Positions 34,935 to 48,960 of a stretch of 64,000 bases of DNA are shown here, in pieces. This DNA comes from Austropuccinia psidii (Eukaryota > Basidiomycota > Pucciniomycetes > Pucciniales > Sphaerophragmiaceae). The stretch is taken from assembly GCA_023105745.1 (NCBI GenBank), contig JALGQZ010000015.1, positions 15,846,499 to 15,910,498 on the forward strand. Reading direction: 5' to 3'. The position numbers and the translations under genes are program-made. Every line of letters starts with the position of its first letter. Within the stretch, counting starts at the first letter, position 1. The notes beneath the pieces were generated by a model. That model searched no databases, was not told the DNA's origin, and saw nothing but the letters and a program-made list of their open reading frames with translations.

Positions 34935-37105
34935 TGTGAGCCTGTGAGGTATGTATAGTATACCCATAAGGTCACAAATAACTTTATACACAGTTAAATT
35001 TGTCTTCAACAGAATTTTTAATTGAATTCAAAATAAAAAATAACAAAAAACAAGTATAACTTTTTTTTGGATAAACAAAGTTATAAATATTATGTCATTT
35101 TTGGATTCTACACCAAAAATAACCTAGGGTACATCCATAAGGTGTTATACCCAAAAAAACTTATTTCTTATATTATTGGAAGATTTAAGAATCTCACAGT
35201 ACTAATGTAACTTTTTTAACATTTTTTTAAAATTGTTAAATTTAAGCTTAAATAAGCTTAAATTCAAAGTTGCATACAGTTTATGCAAACTTACCAAAAT
35301 TTTAGTTAAAATTGAGGTGTTGTGTATATTTACTAAATTGGCTAAGGATTTGCCATACAGAAAGTAAATCCTGCGTGAGCTCAATTTAAAAGGGTTTAAG
35401 GCCATAGTATGGCTTTAAATAAATAAAAGGGCAAAAGCCACACAGAAAGGTGGGACAAAGGAAAAAGACCAAATAGAGCTGGGGTACCCAACTTTTTGGA
35501 TCTGAAAGGATTCAATTAAGGTTGTCCACCTGTATTGGAGGATTTTCAACCTTATTTAAGCTTTAAGATTAGACTTTGATCGAACATTACAGTTTAAACT
35601 GCTTTGATCCCAGTTTAGACAGGAATCCCAAGCTGCCAAAGGGTAAATCCCAATATGCAAGCTTGAATTTAAGGTTTTAAGAACTGTCAAAACTTAATCA
35701 AGCCTAAAAAGCATAAATACGCTTAAAGTTTTAAGGTTACAAGCATTAGAACCTTATCAAAAGTTAAGGTTTGGTGTGTATTGCTATTTTATGTGGAAAA
35801 ATAGCAATAAGTTCAAAGATTCATTGAAAATCCAATTCTTAATGGATTTGCTTGAAAGCTTCACACAGCTTACAATTTAATATGATCTATATTTAAATCA
35901 AGTTTCAAGTATCCTTTATCAATAAATTTCCTGGGTATTCAGCCTGAAAATTTACTCTTTCAATTAAAGCTGAAAGAAAATCATAATTTCTTGAAAATTA
36001 ATTAAAAATTGAGTTTAAGAGATTTCTGCTTGAAACTCTATTTTTAAGTTTTTCATGTAATGAACTTTAATATAAATAAGTTTATTTATATTAAAAACTT
36101 GAAATAATTAGTTTAAATGAGGACTAAAACTACATGGGGTTAAGAATAACACTGGTAACTTTAAATTGGAATTAAAAATAAGTTACCTTAAGTTAAGAAC
36201 TTTCTTTTTAAGCATGGTTTTTCAGTTTTGACCTGAGCACTCCCTCTATATTCATTATTAATCATGAGAGCTGCTCTGAAGACATAAAAAGAGTCTTTTC
36301 ATCACTGTTTCTGTCCATCATTCATTATCAATCCAATCATATTAGAAATTTAAACAGGTAAGATTTTATTAAATATAAAATCTTATTATTAAAGTAATTC
36401 TTAAGTTATTTTATTCTTTATTAATCAAAATTAAAGAATCGAAATCATAGAATTCAGATTATTGTTGTAATCACCAATAATACATTTTATTATATAAAAT
36501 TATCATCTTAAATATCTTTTAAAATCCACAAATTCCTCTTAAAAACTCTTTAATAATAATTTTTGTTATAAAAAGTTGTTTTATCTTTAAAAATATTGAT
36601 TTTTGGCGGTTTTTAACTTATAATTATTATTTAATATAATAACTGTTGTTGTTTGACTTGTTGTATTAAATAAATATTATAAGTAAGTTTTCTCTAAAGT
36701 TCTATATTTTCTTTATCTAGTATCAGTTTTTTTATAAGAATTATTCCTGCACTGTGTGTGTTTTAATTCTTTTATAAATAATATTTATATTATTTATAAG
36801 TGGTTAATATTCATATTTTCCACGTGTAATTGTCTCATTAAAAGCTTTACACTTCTTATTGTTATAATTGTCAGTGACTATAACAATAATAGAATAATTA
36901 TAATTTATTATAATTATTATATTTCTTATTATTATTACATTTTTATAATAAAAATTAAATTTATTTTCTTTTATATAATTATTTTTAATAATTATATCTA
37001 ATTTGTGGTTATAATATTTTGTTATATTATATATTTCTACTGAGGACAGTCATAGTACTCTTGATATTTCTACTATTATCAAGAGTTTCATAGACAAAAT
37101 TTACA
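34935..37105 (+). repeat. G2 3' LTR
   Basis: 2171 bp, TGTGAGCCTGTGAGG ... ATTTACA. It is collinear with the 5' LTR with substitutions and a few small indels; its last bases (CAAAATTTACA) differ from the 5' copy (CAAACCTCA). TSD TATAT follows. Confidence 0.9.
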
Positions 37106-37110
37106 TATAT

Positions 37111-40100
37111 CTTAATTCAAACCAAATTTCAAGTGATATCAGTCTGCGGCACAAAGTAAAGAGCACAAGAATACCATTAATATACCAAAACCAATGTAAA
37201 AAGGTTGTTGACAAAAGGAGACAGAATTAATTAATGGACCAACAAAGCTCATAAAGGATGTAAGAAGACAGAGAAAATCCCTCTCTATCTAAATATACCA
37301 TTCTCATCATAACTGAACAAGAAATGACCAAGAGATGGTAGACTCAAGTTTAAAATTGGAAATCATGATGGAAAACCTTGAATTAGAACCTGAATCAAAG
37401 ATCTATTATTAAAATAAATCCCTTAAAAAGGGTATAATGATTGAATCTCTCAAGAAGGTTTACTAAATAGTACCAGTCATGTGGCTGTAGCCCTCCTAAA
37501 ACAAAAGCTAGCTTTGGAAAAATACGTACTATATTTAAAAGTCATAAAAATGAGGTTTTATCTAACAATGTAGAATATAGAGACCTTCAAAAATAGTATC
37601 AAATTGAAAATATTTCAGTAATCTTTAATGAGCTCTCTATGATATTGGTATCTCAAGAATTGGCTAGGATATTCCAGTTGGAAGGTTTTCACCTATAGAG
37701 TACTATAGCACCAAAATACAAAATAACCCGTATATCTGTATTTGTACATAATTGATAAGAATATAACCTTGTAAGTAACGATTTTAAAGAGCTAAATTAT
37801 TTGCAAAAAATGACCCAATCTTGAGGCTTGTATTTTTGAAACTAACAAAGATATTGTTTTTGAAAGTTTTGGAATAGTATGAAGTTCTTCATGGAAATCT
37901 CAAAGTCCTGCATTGAGACTATATCTTTACTAAATCCAGACTTATGGGTAACCATATTTAAGATATTATTCAGGAACAGAAATATAACCTGGTTTGACCC
38001 CTATATCTTCGAAATTGACTTAGATAAAGGGCGTAGGAGGTTTTGTCCCTTTGTGGGATATATGAACCGTGTAAACTACTATAAGTACAATATAATTTGA
38101 ACCACTTATAGGATTGGAGGGTTGGGTTTGGGGAGAGTTTTTAAAGTTCTTGAAATTAGCCATGGAAATTATTTCACTCTGTTGTGGTATTTTTCACCTT
38201 TTCTGGTGCCTGTATTGAACATGAGAGAAGTAGATCAACCTGAAAGCTACCACATTTAGATTTTTAAATTGGAGATAGATTTGATTCAAGTAGGAAATAG
38301 GAAAGAAATCAAATTCAGAAAAAGAAGTTTTGGAAGAAATTCAAACCCAAAAGGTTCAGTTAAGCTAACTTAATCTCAATGTTTAGTAAGGCTTGTCAAA
38401 GCTCAATAATTCAAAAATACATGATGAAATGAATGAGTTCAATTAACTATGTATTTTAATTTTTTTCTGAATTAAGATAGTTCCATGAACAAAAAAACCT
38501 CAACATGTGATATCTTTCTTCAATATTTCAAATTAAATATCAAAATTACAATGTGAATACTACCTACAACTAGTTTCTGAGAATATACAGATGAATTAAA
38601 TTGAAAGTGGAACCTTTTTAATTTAGAATAGACTTTCTATTAATGAAAAGAATCCTAAAGGAGTTTAAGATTTTATGAGCATATATAAATTATAAAAGAT
38701 ATACCCTACAATCAAATTGTTTCCTCTTAAGAAATATTTTTTGAAAAAGAAATTATATTAGTTATTTTTCTTCTCTTATCAAAGTAAGATTCATATTTCA
38801 GACCAAAAAAAACCCTCAAGCTTAATTACAAGAATTCATTTTGAGGAGAGGTCAACCAAGTTATAATAGATAATTAGTGGATAACACTAGTATTTGATCC
38901 CATGAATATCTTAAGAGGAATATTTTCTACTTATAGCTAGAATATATAAATATTGAAAGAAAAATATATGAATTTATCTTTAACATAAAAGGATTTTCCA
39001 TCTTAAAATCACAGGGTGAAAGATAGTAATAATTCTTATTTTAATAGAAAATGTTTAGCTAGATAATTGCATAGCCAATTAACATAAACATCTAAATTTG
39101 TTTTACCATTGAATTTTTTATTTCTAAAGAAGAGCTTAAGTAGAACTTGATATATTTCCATTGAAAAAATTAATTGTTCCTGAGCTCAACTTATTGATGT
39201 AGTGGGATTTTTGGGAATCTCAAAAGTTAGGATGATATTTTGAGAAATCTTTAATCTTGTGAGTTTTTATTTTACACAAATTAGGGAGAAGCCATATCAC
39301 AAAGTGTGATATAGCTTCAATAAACAATATCTATATAGCTTATATGAAGGAAATGAAGATTTATTTTTGATATCTTAGAGAAGGTGAAATTCATTCTCAT
39401 CAGTAATTTGCTTATTGGAAAATATTTCAGTGCGGTCACTTTTTATTTGAGTTAATTTCAAATTATATTGGATATATTTTATAGCCATTTGTAATTTTGA
39501 GTTTGAGTTATTTAATTTTTGATCCATTTTTTCATTATGATTATGTATAGAGAGACCTCCATTATCTTCAAAGTTGAATATTTAATCTACATTTAATAAG
39601 GTGATAAATTCAACTATTCCAGAATAATTTTGTTATTTTATCAATTCTACACAATGAGAAATCTTACACCATCAGAACTAATCAAGAAAACTATCTTCGA
39701 ATATTCTTATTTAAACCTCTTCAAGAAGGTAGGTATTGGGTACACCTAAATATATCTTTATAGCTTATCAAATTAAAAATAATATAAAGCTCAAATAGCT
39801 ATTGAAAATAATTGATATTAACCAATATTGGAAAAATGAAAAATTTATCTGATTCTTTTTCAATTCTTAGAATCCATTGTCAGATTAAAGAAAAAGAAAT
39901 ATTATGAGCAAGATCTTCTCATAAAATTTCCTTTTCAAAGTGTATTCATAAAGCTTCTGATAAAATTTTGACGTTAAATATAAATTAATAAATGCACTCA
40001 CTTTAAAGAAGCAATAAAGTGAGTATCATGATCTATTTATAATGCAAATTTGATTTAATTATACATTTAGCTAATTTAATTGTCCCTAAGATATAATATG

Positions 40101-43100
40101 ATAGAATTTACTGATGTATTTTTGGTATTTATTCTAAAAAAGGGCTTGAAATAATGAATAAAGTGATAATTTAAAAAGGGAGGACACAGAAATAAGTTTA
40201 AGAATTTTGGGAAGTAAGATTGAAGTGATATGAACTTAAATTCAGAGCTATGTCAAGACAGCTTCAAAGAAGAATTCGAATTACTTTTAATAGTTTTAAT
40301 TTAAATTTACAAAACTTTCCACGGGAATTTTCACATATTCAAATTTTGTTGGTCGGGAATTCATACATATTTTCCTGTAAGAAATTTACAAACCCACAAA
40401 TGGAGTTTTTTTTCATGATTTTTTTCATTATTAATTTATATCAGTGATAATATCATTGAATAAATAAATTAATGATAGATAAAATTTCCAAGTACCATAA
40501 TCTATAAAATCAAAAAATCAGTTTATATTTTTGTAAGTAAGATATTGTAACTGATACCGATGTTTAATTTTATTGAACATAATTAAAGTGAAATAAAGCT
40601 TTCCAAGTAGATTTTTTACCAAATAATATGAATGATAAATGTAGATAGCTTCTAGAGATCAAGTGAATTGGTACTCACTTCTTGAGATCAAGCAGAATAT
40701 TGAAGCTTCTAATTAGGATTATTAGTAGATTATTGAATTAATATACTTCCTCTTAGTCCTGCCAAAATTTATTCTTGGTTATATAAGTAATTTTCATGTT
40801 TAGAAACAAGGAAACCCAACAAGAATTAAATAATAAATATTTATTTCACAAAGAATTGAATTAAAAGGATGAAATTAACTTAGAAATTAATGATAAAACA
40901 GCTTTTTAAAACTAAGATTTTCATTTTTTTATAATTATAAGTAGGATTAGATTTGAATTTTTTTCTGAAGATTTGTTGCAAAATATGTCTTCCTGATACT
41001 ATAAAACAATGGCTTTTACCAAGAAGACTTAAGCTTTTGTTTTTTGTCTATTTTCCTATCATAATATGGTATGATATTATATTTTTAAGTTATGTTTGTA
41101 AAATTGTCTTGCCAGTTTTTCTGAGGTGTTAGAATAATATTTTTTTTTGTTTTTATTCTATGAATTGAATTTCTAAATTTTTTCAATTCATTTAAAGTTG
41201 TAATTATTATTACAAATCACAGCAGTAGCCCTATAAGGCCTGCTACTGTAAAATGCTGGACAATTGTTGACAATTTTCCACTTATTTTCCTGTAACACTT
41301 GATAATTTCATATTGTTGCTGATATTAGCACCTTTACAGTACAGGGATCTCAAAAGAAAGTTAAATTGTAATTTTATTCACAATTTTAAGCCTTTTTTGA
41401 AATAAAAGGTGCTGTGCCTCATAGATCCTGCTACATATCTTTTGAAAAGAAAGTAACACCTCTCAGATACACCAATCAAAGCGGTTTTATCTTCCTAAAA
41501 ATGGAAATTGGAGTGTTACTCATAAGATGGATTTATGTGATTCATTAATGACAAAAAGAGATAAAAAAATGCAACCAAATTTCTTAATTTTGGAAAATTA
41601 ATTTGTCTTATTATGGCCTTTAAAGGAAAAGAAGAAGTGGTTAAATAACAAGTATATCTGTAAAGTAAACTCTTCATAGTAAGTGATATTCCAATCAAAA
41701 CTGAAGGAATGCTCATACAATATGTCATACATGTATTCTATAAAATAAAAAAAGGAGGGAAAATGTTCGATATTATGAAGTATTCCAGTGGCTTGAAATA
41801 AACAGGAATATTAAAAAAACTTAAATCCTTGGTATGAGATAATTTCAAAATGCGATAGCTTCTGTAAGATTTAGCCATTTGTCTCATGGTGTTTGGGAGT
41901 AACCAACACTTTGTTAGCTGATAGTCACCAAATAAAGACTATATAAGCCTAGGGAGGCTTTCAAGAGAAACCAAAAAGTCACTAGGTATGACAAAGGCTT
42001 GGTATAGAGCCTATAGAATTTCTCCATCATGTAGTAAAAACTCTATCATACTAGAAATAAACATTCTGTATTTTATTTCTGGTAAAAGAGCTTTCTACAT
42101 AGATAAAAGGTTATTTCATTCAAATACAGGCTCATGGACATCTGAATTGAGAAATTCAAGCCACAAGTGAGTGGAATTGATGAAAATTTGCAGTAGTGAA
42201 GATGTTTAAAACTGCTACTACCTCGAGAGTGCCTCAAAATAGTATGAATTGAAGTTTTTATGTAGATTAATGAAATGATTATCTATTATTTTTATAAAAA
42301 TAGAAGAAATATGAAAAGGATAGTATTACTTACAGAATTTATTTGATATAATCAAAATATAAATCATTATAGATGTCATGATATCTATTCATTATATAAT
42401 CAATTCAAACACATCTCTCAAAAGACTCATCCCCAGAAAAAGAATATGAAAGGGGCTTGGTATTTAATTTTTAAATCATTCTAACATGTCAATTTCATAA
42501 TTTTAACTGTATTATAATTATTTCATCAAGTAATATTGACAAGTGAGAACTGAAAAATATGAAGAAGACAAAAGAAAGAAAATAAAGAAGTTATCCATTT
42601 ACTTTCCCAAAAAATCAAGACTATATTAAACCCCCTGAAATTTAAGATGAAAATGATTAAGTCTAAAAAACATGTCCTAAAATTTTTATTTTATTTTATT
42701 TTTCATAAGAGATATTATACTCTCGGTAACTGTGAAAATTGAAAAAAGAGAAAAAAATATGTATTAATGTTAATTTAATAATTAAACTATAATGGTTATC
42801 CTCAAAATAAGCTCAAATAATTATTCAAAATCTATTGAATTTTAGATCCATTGAGCTAGCTATAACATACCTTTCCAGAAAATTACACAAGTTAAAAATT
42901 TGTGATTTCTTTGACTACTCTAAAAATATCATTGAAAAAAATATTGAGGATTTATTCTGCTAGAATTTTACCATTCTTATATTTAATAACGGTCTACATT
43001 GAATTACTTTATATTAGCCTTGATAGTTCCATATATAAATATCCAATTGGAACAGAGAGTTTTTAATATTATTAGAAATATTTTTTGAATTCTGGAATTG

Positions 43101-44346
43101 TGAATGCTGGAGGGTAAATGAGAATGAAAAAATATACAAAATTATGTCTGAATCCCTTTCAAAGGTAAGGGCTTAACCATAATGAGAAGTTATCAAGATA
43201 ATTTTAGGAGCTTAAAAGAATTATCTTCCTTTGTACTTGAAAAGAATCCCTTATAAAATGCTTCATTGCAAAAAGATCTTGAAAAATATTTGAATGAAAT
43301 GGAGTCATATAATCTATTAATCAAGAGTATATAGTTCTTAGAGATTATGGCCTATATAGCCTTTGAGAGACTTCTTTTAGCTGTAATGTGCTAGTAAGTA
43401 GGTCCATGAACTTCGAATCATCCTTGGCATATACCCTAAATTTACCTATGGTATAATTAAAAGGCTTCAACGTAAAAAATGTATTTTAGGTATTCATTAA
43501 AAATACAATCTCTTAAGTCAAAAACCTTCATCAACAAATGATTGTTTTTTATGAATCCAAGGTTGTTTTGACTCATTTAAAAGATGGAAAAATTTCTTTC
43601 AAGAGACAGTTAATTTGTCAGCCTGTGAGTGGAAACTAGATCAAAAGAATTAAAACCAAAATACCATATATATGGTATAAAATAAAAAGATTGAAATTCA
43701 CATCTTTAACCTCCATTCAAGCAAATGAAGGTTCAAAAAGGCCACACACACCAAACAAGAAACATGATAAAGGAATTCTATATCTGAAGCCATCTGAAAG
43801 AGGAAATATTCCCCTTGAGGAAACATATTATTTTTTATCACCAATTAATATGAACTAACTTGGTTAGGTTATAAAGGTTGTGAAATATTGTTGTCCTTAA
43901 ATCTTGATTTTCACTTTTCATACAAAATCTTGAGTTTTGATCACAAATGCATGATAAAACGTATTTTTTTGAAGCTCCCAAAGAGTGCTATCCAAAGGTA
44001 CTTCGTTCAAAAGCCTATAATTCCTAGATTAAAAGGTACCATAGAAATACCCTTTATATGAATAAAGATGATTATTTTGTTTTTTCACCCCTCATCTAGC
44101 TTTTAGAGGTTTAATCAGAGACCTATCAATTAGCATATTTTCTGGAAGAACTACATTTAGGCTAACAAAAATTAGTTCTTGAAAACCTGTATGATACAAA
44201 GGTATTAGAAATTCTTTTTAAGAACAAGGAAAGTACTATGTATAAAAATTAAAAAATACATTGAGCCTCTATACCTTTTCCATATTTGAGCCAAAGTGTT
44301 TCAAGGGTTTAAAAATCTTGTAACACCTTCTTTTTTCCACAATTAT
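37111..44346. other. 7.2-kb AT-rich region without recognisable genes
   Basis: No ORF over 73 codons that looks like protein, no LTR of the families seen elsewhere, no tRNA. Part of it (about 38250-38870) is a diverged direct repeat of 56617-57230. The region may be a fossil element or plain intergenic DNA. ATTAT at 44342-44346 is the left TSD of G3. Confidence 0.5.
38250..38870 (+). repeat. Old diverged repeat, copy 1
   Basis: Shares an ordered series of matches with 56617-57230: GGAGATAGAT, AAGTTTTGGAAGAAATTCAA, CAAAGCTCAATA-x-TTCAAAAATAC, and C-T-x-AAG-TTAA-TACA further on. Divergence is high. Nature unknown. Confidence 0.5.
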
Positions 44347-46318
44347 TGTGAGCCTTTGAGATAAAACTAAATATCCAAAGAGGTCACAAAATAACTGTAC
44401 AGTAATTAATCCAAAAATAAGAATTAAAAATATTATCTTAAAATAAGTAAGAATGCCATACATAGGGATAAACACTTGATGACCTCATAATATAATGTAT
44501 AAGAATTTGAAATAAATTGAACCATTGGATTCCCAATTGTAAAATACACATATAACATTTTTATGTCATATCTGTAAAGATAATACTTACTGTGTAATAG
44601 GTAAAAATGCCATAAAAAGGCATAAATTATAGTTTATTCCAGAGGCCAATGAAGCAACATGTAAAGAAATTGCACAATTGGATTCCCCACAAAAAACTAA
44701 ACCTATGAGATTTTTATGTCATATATGTAAAACCAATACTTAAGGAAATAACCTAAATATATGCACTTTTATGATCAGTGCATATATTCAGGGTTTTTAA
44801 ATCATATATCTGGAAATATACATGATAGAGAGTTGAGAAAAAAATAAATTTACCACATAATTACTGTACTAATACAGATATGTGCTTTATTTGAAAAGCT
44901 ATAAACAAGGTTATAGCTTGTAGGGGTTTATTGAACAGAATTGTTATAGCTGTTCACCACTTTGTTGTGAAAGTGATCCAAGCTTAAAAAAGTAGATATT
45001 CATATTCTACTAGCTCATATGTGAAGAATGATGTAATTCCTATAATTATATTCAAGGTATAACCCCTTGAAATCATAGTTTGAAGCTTAAAATAGTAAAT
45101 TTTGACAGAAAAGCTGAGTTACAAGAAAAATCATCACAAATAGAGTTTTGATTATGTAATTAAATTCTCTTGATAACTTCATAATTACATTCCAAGCTAT
45201 CAGAATTTACTTTCTACATGGCTGTAGCATGTATAACTCAAAATTTATCAATGGTCAAAGCTTAAACTTAAAATTGCTCATTTATGATCACTCACTGTAA
45301 TCTTAATTTACATTTAACAGTCGTATAAGTGATAAATAGTGGCTAATACTAGTTTATTATGATTAAAACAAATAAAATCTATGAACTTTAGTGTTCTTCC
45401 AAGCCTATGATGTCAGCCAACTTAGAATTACAGTGATAACTCTAAATAATGGTGTAATAATGAGATAAGATGGTTTAATTATGATTTAATTATCACTAAA
45501 TCTTAAAATACTGATAAATTCCAGTGGGAGGAATCATCAAACCTCCACTAGAAGGCTTCTGGAATCTAGGAGGGAGTATTTTACTATATATACAGCTCTT
45601 TTCACCTCTATTTCCCTCTCAGATGCTTAAAAAACAGTGAAACATTAAATCAAAGGTAATATTTCTATTATTTATATATAAATCTATTATATTATTAGAG
45701 AAAAAGGATAATATTTCTTATAATCAGCAGATTTGAGGTGATTTATTCAATATTTTGTTTTTTTGTTAAATTATTTCTAAGATCTTGAATTCCATGTAAA
45801 AATAAGAATATTTGTAATTTCTTCTATTTCTTATTGTAAATATAATTTCAATAAGTTGTATTTACATTTACAGGAATACATTTATCCAAAAGTATTATAT
45901 TATGTGTCAGAAGTAGGTTATTTTCATCTTTTATAATAATTTTCTCTTTATTCTTACTTTAATAATTCTTTAATCAATATAAATAGTATTTATATTAATA
46001 TATAACTTTAATATTATTAGTATTATTTTTATCAATTGTTTTAATTATTGAAAACAGTTTTTTATGCCTTTATTATTTTTCTTAATAATAATAAAGCGCC
46101 ATAAATATATTAATTATTATATATCAATATATTTATTTTTTATTATATTAATTTTTTTAATATAATTTAAATTATTATATTTATTTAATAATATAAATAT
46201 TTTTATGCCATAATGATAATGATTCTTTATATTATTCTTTAATTTAGAAAGTACATATATAGTAAAATAAGTAAAATATTGGTAATATTTACTTATTGTT
46301 TTGTAGTCAAACCTTACA
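44347..46318 (+). repeat. G3 5' LTR (family Y)
   Basis: 1972 bp, TGTGAGCCTTTGAGATAAA ... CAAACCTTACA. A TATA box (TATATATA) is at 45585-45592 in the context GGGAG ... CAGCTCTTTTC, as in the solo LTR at 1272-3296. Confidence 0.88.
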
Positions 46319-46320
46319 TT

Positions 46321-46338
46321 TGGGGGCTTGGCCATGAT
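46321..46338 (+). promoter_or_regulatory. G3 putative primer-binding site
   Basis: TGGGGGCTTGGCCATGAT two bases after the LTR end; it differs from G2's site at two positions. Confidence 0.6.
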
Positions 46339-46754
46339 ATTTACTTAAAAAAACTTTTAAAAAGATTAAAATTGGGTTTATCCAATTAAAATTATATTCA
46401 TAATCATACAGTTATATAAGAATATTATATTTATTAATTTTGAAGACTATTGAGGCATTTGGAAAGCAATTTTACTGTCTTAGACATGGGTTTTCACATC
46501 CTTGGACTTTCAAGAACTTTTTTTGAGTGACTCTAGTAATCAAAAAAGATATTTATAAGTTAAAAAGAATTTATATTATAATTTAATTTCAAAAGAATCA
46601 TCTTAATTTTCATTTTAGTCTTTGAAAAAGAAAAATATAAAACAAAAAAAATTTTTTTTATTTCTTTTTATTCATTTCATTTATTTACAGAGATATAAAA
46701 GCAATTTTTATGTGGAAATTTCCCTATCTTATCACAAATAACATTTCATATAAA

Positions 46755-46930
46755 AGACTTATATTTATTTGTATCTTTTAGTGTTTGAAGACAACCCAAC
46801 AGAAAACACTCAGACCACTGTTGAGAAATTGGTGAAAGAAACTTTCCAAAGGTCTCCAACACCTTTTTTTATAAAAAGAGGAAGGCAAAGAAATGGTTCT
46901 TTCCAGGACCAACTGTTCAGGACTCTGAAG
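46755..46930 (+). other. G3 upstream exon candidate
   Basis: It begins after an acceptor-like TATCTTTTAG region and ends CTCTGAAG/GTAAGT. Read in the phase that joins to 47022 it gives KKWFFPGPTVQDSE. Splicing to 47022 yields ...DSE-EDTNTPSNQMELD, parallel to G2's ...GPE-EVEVITPSNQMDLD. It contains a stop upstream, consistent with decay. Confidence 0.4.
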
Positions 46931-47021
46931 GTAAGTATCCATCTTAAAATTGCCATAAAAAGATTTTTTATTGTTCTGAAATCTTTTTTATTTGTTATTC
47001 CTTAATTATGACTACTATTAG
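46931..47021 (+). other. Candidate intron in G3 gag leader
   Basis: GTAAGT ... ACTACTATTAG, 91 nt. An ATG opening MTTIRGYQYS (frame 0) lies at 47008, exactly 13 nt before the last intron base, as in G2 and G4. Confidence 0.5.
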
Positions 47022-48160
47022 AGGATACCAATACTCCATCAAATCAGATGGAGCTGGACTCAGAAGTAGAATTTTTCCCTCAAAAGGGAAAATGAACAGC
47101 AAAATCCACACAAGGAAGTGCCATATCCCAAAGGGAAGTCCCAGAAATGCCCATAACATCTGAGCCAGAGTTGCAACTAAGTATGAGTAACTCCAACAGG
47201 TACAAATCACATTCATAGGGCTCAAATAGACATATAAATGAGCCAGTACAAGCAGTACTACATGGTGTACAAGGAAAAGGATTGGGAAATGTTGCCCCAA
47301 ATCCACCAAGGAGTGATGAACTCCTGGCATATCTTGTCAAAGTTCCTCAAAGAGGAGGCAAGAAAGGAAAAATCACCAATAGTTTCTACCAGAAAGCCTC
47401 AATTAAACCAACCTCCCCAAGATGGGAAGAAGAACAAGAAAAAGAGCTGGAGGAAACCATATTCCCAAAGCTACAGGATCCCAAAAATCCAAAAATATGC
47501 CATGGAAAATGTCTTCAACATGGCCAGAACCTTTATGGAATTCAAGGACAAGGAGGAACAAAGAATGAGACAACCCTGATTCCCAAAGAAATACCTTTGT
47601 CTCCTGATGTTGTAAATACTTTGGCATTAATGCAAAATAGTATTTTACCTCTAAAAGACATTAAAAATAGTTTATTATCTTCACAAGAAATAAATAATAT
47701 CTTATTTTCTTCAACACAAATTGTTGTACAAAATAAAAAGAAAATTGACAGAATTGAAGTTATGGTTGAAAATAATAAACCAAAAGTCTTGATTGACAAT
47801 ACCCAGAAATTGATTCAAGGACAACAGTAATTTTATAAATACATAAAAGATATAGAAGTAAAGACTTTGAAAATTAATGATGACAAGAGTATTAGTAATA
47901 TGACAGGAAAAGTAAAAAAATTAAGTGTTTCTGTTGAGAAATTGGAAGAACAGACTTCATCACATCAAAGATTAATTCTAGACCATGTAGAAGAATGTGA
48001 TGAAGCAATAATGAATCTTAAAGATTACATTCAATGTGCAATAAGACTTATCACTGAAAAAATGGATAAAAGAAATGAGGCCAACTTAAATATGCCAAAG
48101 TTATCAACCCCATTTTCTCAAATAAGAAGTCCTGCTAAGCCAAAAGAGTAGATAAAAAAT
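47022..48160 (+). pseudogene. G3 gag region: decayed ORF-A and coiled coil
   Basis: The +1-frame protein starts DTNTPSNQMELDSEVE and meets a TGA after about 23 codons. It is readable again from 47238 (MSQYKQYYM) to a TGA at 47577-47579, with the conserved block KPYSQSYRIPK ... YAMENVFNMARTFMEFKDKEE at 47454-47564. The frame-0 ORF 47282-47830 overlaps it and continues into a coiled-coil-like stretch, with another piece at 47867-48151. Frame relations between the two match G2 and G4. Confidence 0.65.
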
Positions 48161-48960
48161 CCATTCATATCAGACTTGAGCCATCAAGAAAACAATCAAG
48201 TATTAATGAAGGAAGAACCTCAATTAAAATAATGGCCAACATTCACAGGTGAAGGTGAATATGAGCATATGTCATTTATTAAAACTATTGACATCTTACA
48301 AGAGGATTATGCCATAATAGATGAATTAATCACTTCCATATTAAATTTATTATTTTAAAAATATGCAAAAATATGTTATCATGGAATAAGACAGACAAAG
48401 GGAAAAAATAATGGTATTAGTGGAAAAACAAAATAATCACCAAGTGGGAAATTGATTCCTGGAGGTACAAAATAGAAAATGCATTTGAAAATTCCTTCTT
48501 TGACCCAGATAAGGATAAAACTTTGACTTGTTTCTTAAAACAAGTTGAAAGATGAAATGCAATGTACCCAGAAATGTCACAGAAAATGGTACATATAAAG
48601 ATACTAAAAAACTGTGGAGGAGAACTGGAACATGCCCTGAGAAACAGGTTCATAGAGCTATGTTCCACAGAGGAGTAAATTAATGCACTAGAGGACATAG
48701 TGACAACCAAGATTTAAAGAACATGGAAAAAATTGGATATTAAAAGTCCAAATTAACCAAGAGAACCTTTCAAATCCAATACACCCCACACTAATGAGAA
48801 AAGAAAATGCCATAAATGTGGAGGTATTGGACACTTAGCCAATAACTGCCTAAAAAAGGCAAAAATCAATGAAATTGTGGAAACAGAAGACCAAAATGAT
48901 AAAGATGATTAATCTGATTCTGAGAATAAAACTTAAAAGTCAGAAGCTTCTGAAAGTGAT
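48161..48960 (+). pseudogene. G3 gag capsid and zinc knuckle
   Basis: Heavily broken capsid segment (TFTGEGEYEHMSFIKTIDI near 48240, several stops). It is followed by a zinc knuckle CHKCGGIGHLANNC at 48809-48850 that keeps all four ligands, then an acidic linker with stops. Confidence 0.65.

Larger units (their letters stand above)
26144..37105 (+). mobile_element. Gypsy retrotransposon G2, near complete, TSD TATAT
   Basis: 10,962 bp with LTRs of 2170 and 2171 bp, flanked by TATAT at 26139-26143 and 37106-37110 (the left side lies in a TA run, which weakens the TSD slightly). Order: 5' LTR, primer-binding site, short upstream exon, candidate intron, gag with two overlapping frames, zinc knuckle, protease, RT, RNase H, integrase, chromodomain, polypurine tract, 3' LTR. 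RT before integrase marks Ty3/gypsy, and the C-terminal chromodomain marks a chromovirus. The ORFs contain several stops and frameshifts, so this copy is not autonomous. I count about a dozen differences in the first ~245 bp of the two LTRs. Confidence 0.93.

Noticed and set aside
37879..38100. 73-codon ORF in the gene-poor region
   Set aside because: Length is within chance for this composition, and there is no motif, intron pattern or second copy to support it.
38890..44340. A hidden intron-containing host gene
   Set aside because: I looked for runs of higher-GC coding sequence flanked by GT...AG as in the dehydrogenase and saw none; the sequence stays AT-rich with dense stops in all frames.
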